From Gemmatimonadota bacterium (GTDB lineage Bacteria; Gemmatimonadota; Gemmatimonadetes; Gemmatimonadales; Gemmatimonadaceae): DNA of 7,464 nucleotides. The DNA lies in the NCBI GenBank assembly GCA_003142495.1, contig PLMM01000064.1, forward strand, positions 1 to 7,464, in the 5' to 3' direction. This document shows positions 6,336 to 7,464 of the stretch, one piece after another (position 1 is the stretch's first letter; the number at the start of each line of letters is the position of its first letter). The position numbers and the translations under genes were made by a program. The notes under the pieces are model-generated. The model was not told the DNA's origin. It made no database searches and saw nothing but the letters and a program-made list of their open reading frames with translations.

Positions 6336-7090
6336 GGCCGCCTCATGAACATCGCTCGGAGCTTCGAGAGCATCCCCTGATCCGTCTTCGGAATCGACGG
6401 CACCGGTAGCACGGCCTCCCTGTTGAGCAGCCGCCGCGCGTTGATGGTGCACAGCAGCTCCGCCTGCTCGTGTGCATCGATCCCCTCGAGCCAGTCGCGC
6501 GCCATGGCGAGCGAGCGCGAGTCGCCGTGCGTGTCGCTCGCGATACAGTCCACCAGCCCCTCCTCGAGCAGCTTGCGCGCGAGACGCGACGTCGGCGCAT
6601 TGCCGAAGACCATCACCGCGTCCATCTGAATCACCGCACCCACGCTGCGCCACTCGCGCACCACCTGCGTCGAGCACTGATTGTAGCGCTCGGGATGCGC
6701 GATGACAGGGGTGACCCCGCTCATCCGAATGCGCAGGATCTCCTGCGTGGCGCCCGGCGGCACGTGCATGCGAGGAAATTCCACGAGCGCCGCGCCGGAA
6801 TCCCCAAGATGCAGATGCGGCGCGCGCAGGTCCGCGCCGGGCGCGTCGAGCATGATCTCCCAGCCGAGCACGAGCTGCGGCACCGGCGGCGCATGCTCCA
6901 CGAGATTCGCCAGGATCGCGCGATGGCGCTCGATCGGCGCCCGCGTAGCATCCGTCGCCTTGAGATGCGGCGTACACACGAGCACCGTCACCCCTTCCTG
7001 CCGAAAGCGCTCGAGCACCGGCACGGATACTTCGACGGATGGCGAACCATCGTCGACCCCCGGCAGCAGATGCGTGTGGATGTCGATCAT
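6332..7090 (-). CDS. PHP-domain phosphatase, CpsB/CapC (YwqE)-like
   Basis: A 252-residue protein matching the manganese-dependent tyrosine-phosphatase branch of the PHP family, which controls capsule and exopolysaccharide synthesis by dephosphorylating BY-kinases. Metal-binding motifs: IDIHTHLLPGVDDG (2-15; H5, H7, D13), CTPHLK (39-44; H42), GWEIML (76-81; E78), IAHPERY (130-136; H132) and IASDTHGDSR (183-192; D186, H188). The start at ATG 7090 begins directly with the canonical MIDIHTH, as in relatives, and its ATGA overlaps the stop of the upstream gene. No tyrosine kinase or polymerase gene is visible here, so the target is unknown. Some PHP proteins of this type act on small phosphorylated metabolites instead. 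Confidence 0.92.
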   Translation of the reverse strand: MIDIHTHLLPGVDDGSPSVEVSVPVLERFRQEGVTVLVCTPHLKATDATRAPIERHRAILANLVEHAPPVPQLVLGWEIMLDAPGADLRAPHLHLGDSGAALVEFPRMHVPPGATQEILRIRMSGVTPVIAHPERYNQCSTQVVREWRSVGAVIQMDAVMVFGNAPTSRLARKLLEEGLVDCIASDTHGDSRSLAMARDWLEGIDAHEQAELLCTINARRLLNREAVLPVPSIPKTDQGMLSKLRAMFMRRP

Positions 7091-7464
7091 GCGCGAGCAG
7101 CTAGCGTAAGTGCGCGAAGCACTCGCGCTCCACCCTCCTCGAGCGCGCCGCCGATCACCACGATGTCCGCGCCCGCGTCGCGCGCTGCGCGCACCGAATC
7201 CGCACCACGAATCCCTCCGCCCACCAGCAGCGGCCCACTCCATGCGGCCCGCGCGCCACGAACCATCGACGCGCTCACCGCGCGCGACGCTCCGCTCCCC
7301 GCATCGAGATACGCCGCGTGCATCCCGATCAGCGCCGCCGCGCGCAAATGCGCCGCCGCCACCTCCGGCTTGTCCGCGGGCAACGGACGCGTCTGGCTCA
7401 CCGACTCCACCGACGTCACGTGACCACCATCCACGAGACAGTACGCCGTGCTGATCGCCTCCAC
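7087..7464 (-). CDS. Geranylgeranylglyceryl/heptaprenylglyceryl phosphate synthase family protein (5' end missing)
   Basis: The C-terminal 125 residues of a TIM-barrel prenyltransferase; the family is about 240-250 residues, so roughly half lies beyond the right edge. The frame is open to the edge, and the first visible codon (GTG) is internal. The enzymes join a polyprenyl diphosphate to sn-glycerol 1-phosphate, forming the ether bond of archaeal-type lipids. Visible family features: TAYCLVDGGHVTSVE (6-20), S-Q-T-R-P-L-P (23-29), YLDAGSGA (52-59), PLLVGGGIR (78-86) and the phosphate-binding end AGADIVVIG (97-105). The pattern is closest to the group II enzymes of Bacteroidota and archaea rather than PcrB. 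YLDAGSGA has Asp where the family usually has Glu. Stop overlaps the PHP start by ATGA. Confidence 0.88.
   Translation of the reverse strand: MEAISTAYCLVDGGHVTSVESVSQTRPLPADKPEVAAAHLRAAALIGMHAAYLDAGSGASRAVSASMVRGARAAWSGPLLVGGGIRGADSVRAARDAGADIVVIGGALEEGGARVLRALTLAARA

Noticed and set aside
6336..6977. A long upstream extension of the gmhA frame
   Set aside because: It overlaps the PHP-domain gene on the same strand and has low-complexity Ala/Gly/Arg content; the GTG at 6335 with GAGG upstream gives the normal GmhA length.
6470..7423. A 317-codon plus-strand frame opposite the PHP and GGGPS genes
   Set aside because: Same reason: antisense to genes with clear catalytic motifs, with no domain of its own.
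1..7464. CRISPR arrays, tRNA/rRNA genes, transposon ends, toxin-antitoxin or phage genes
   Set aside because: No regularly spaced repeats, no cloverleaf, no long inverted repeats with target duplications and no matching protein motifs were seen; nearly all bases are in housekeeping-style genes.

Overview
The window is very G+C rich (about two thirds by eye), with strong G/C preference at third codon positions, GTG starts and genes packed end to end. The gene content and protein style (LEA14-like lipoprotein, a bacterial GGGP-synthase-family protein, GmhA, RarA) suggest an FCB-group bacterium, most likely Gemmatimonadota. That assignment is an inference from composition and families, not a database result. 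It reads as ordinary chromosome: no insertion sequence, phage gene, CRISPR array, tRNA or rRNA was seen.

Layout: (1) At 3-59 (+) there is the last 18 codons of a gene resembling the C-terminal end of an OmpA-family domain, facing the next operon. (2) At 90-4555 (-) lies a five-gene operon, in order of transcription: CCA-type tRNA nucleotidyltransferase, a 175-residue unknown protein, a ZIP metal transporter, RarA/MgsA, and an LEA14-like lipoprotein. Junctions are 12 nt, a 4-nt GTGA overlap, 2 nt and 19 nt. (3) At 4558-4983 (+) is a single unknown gene of 141 residues, divergent from cca with only 2 bp between the start codons. (4) At 5005-7464 (-) is a second operon that enters from beyond the right edge: GGGP synthase family protein (5' end missing), PHP-domain phosphatase of the CpsB/CapC type, GmhA-type phosphoheptose isomerase, and an SDR oxidoreductase. 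Each of its three junctions is a 4-nt stop/start overlap, so translation is probably coupled.

Function: the right operon looks like cell-envelope chemistry. It joins a possible archaeal-type ether-lipid precursor enzyme with a polysaccharide-type phosphatase and a heptose isomerase, plus an SDR whose catalytic lysine is replaced by arginine. The left operon mixes tRNA maturation, metal transport and replication-fork maintenance and shows no single pathway.

The points most worth checking are the YxxxR active site of the SDR, the Glu-to-Asp change in the GGGP synthase YLEAGSGA motif, the mirror-like overlapping promoter between cca and the divergent gene (both possibly leaderless), and the hairpin that contains the stop codon of the 141-residue gene. 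No clear new defence or mobile system was found.
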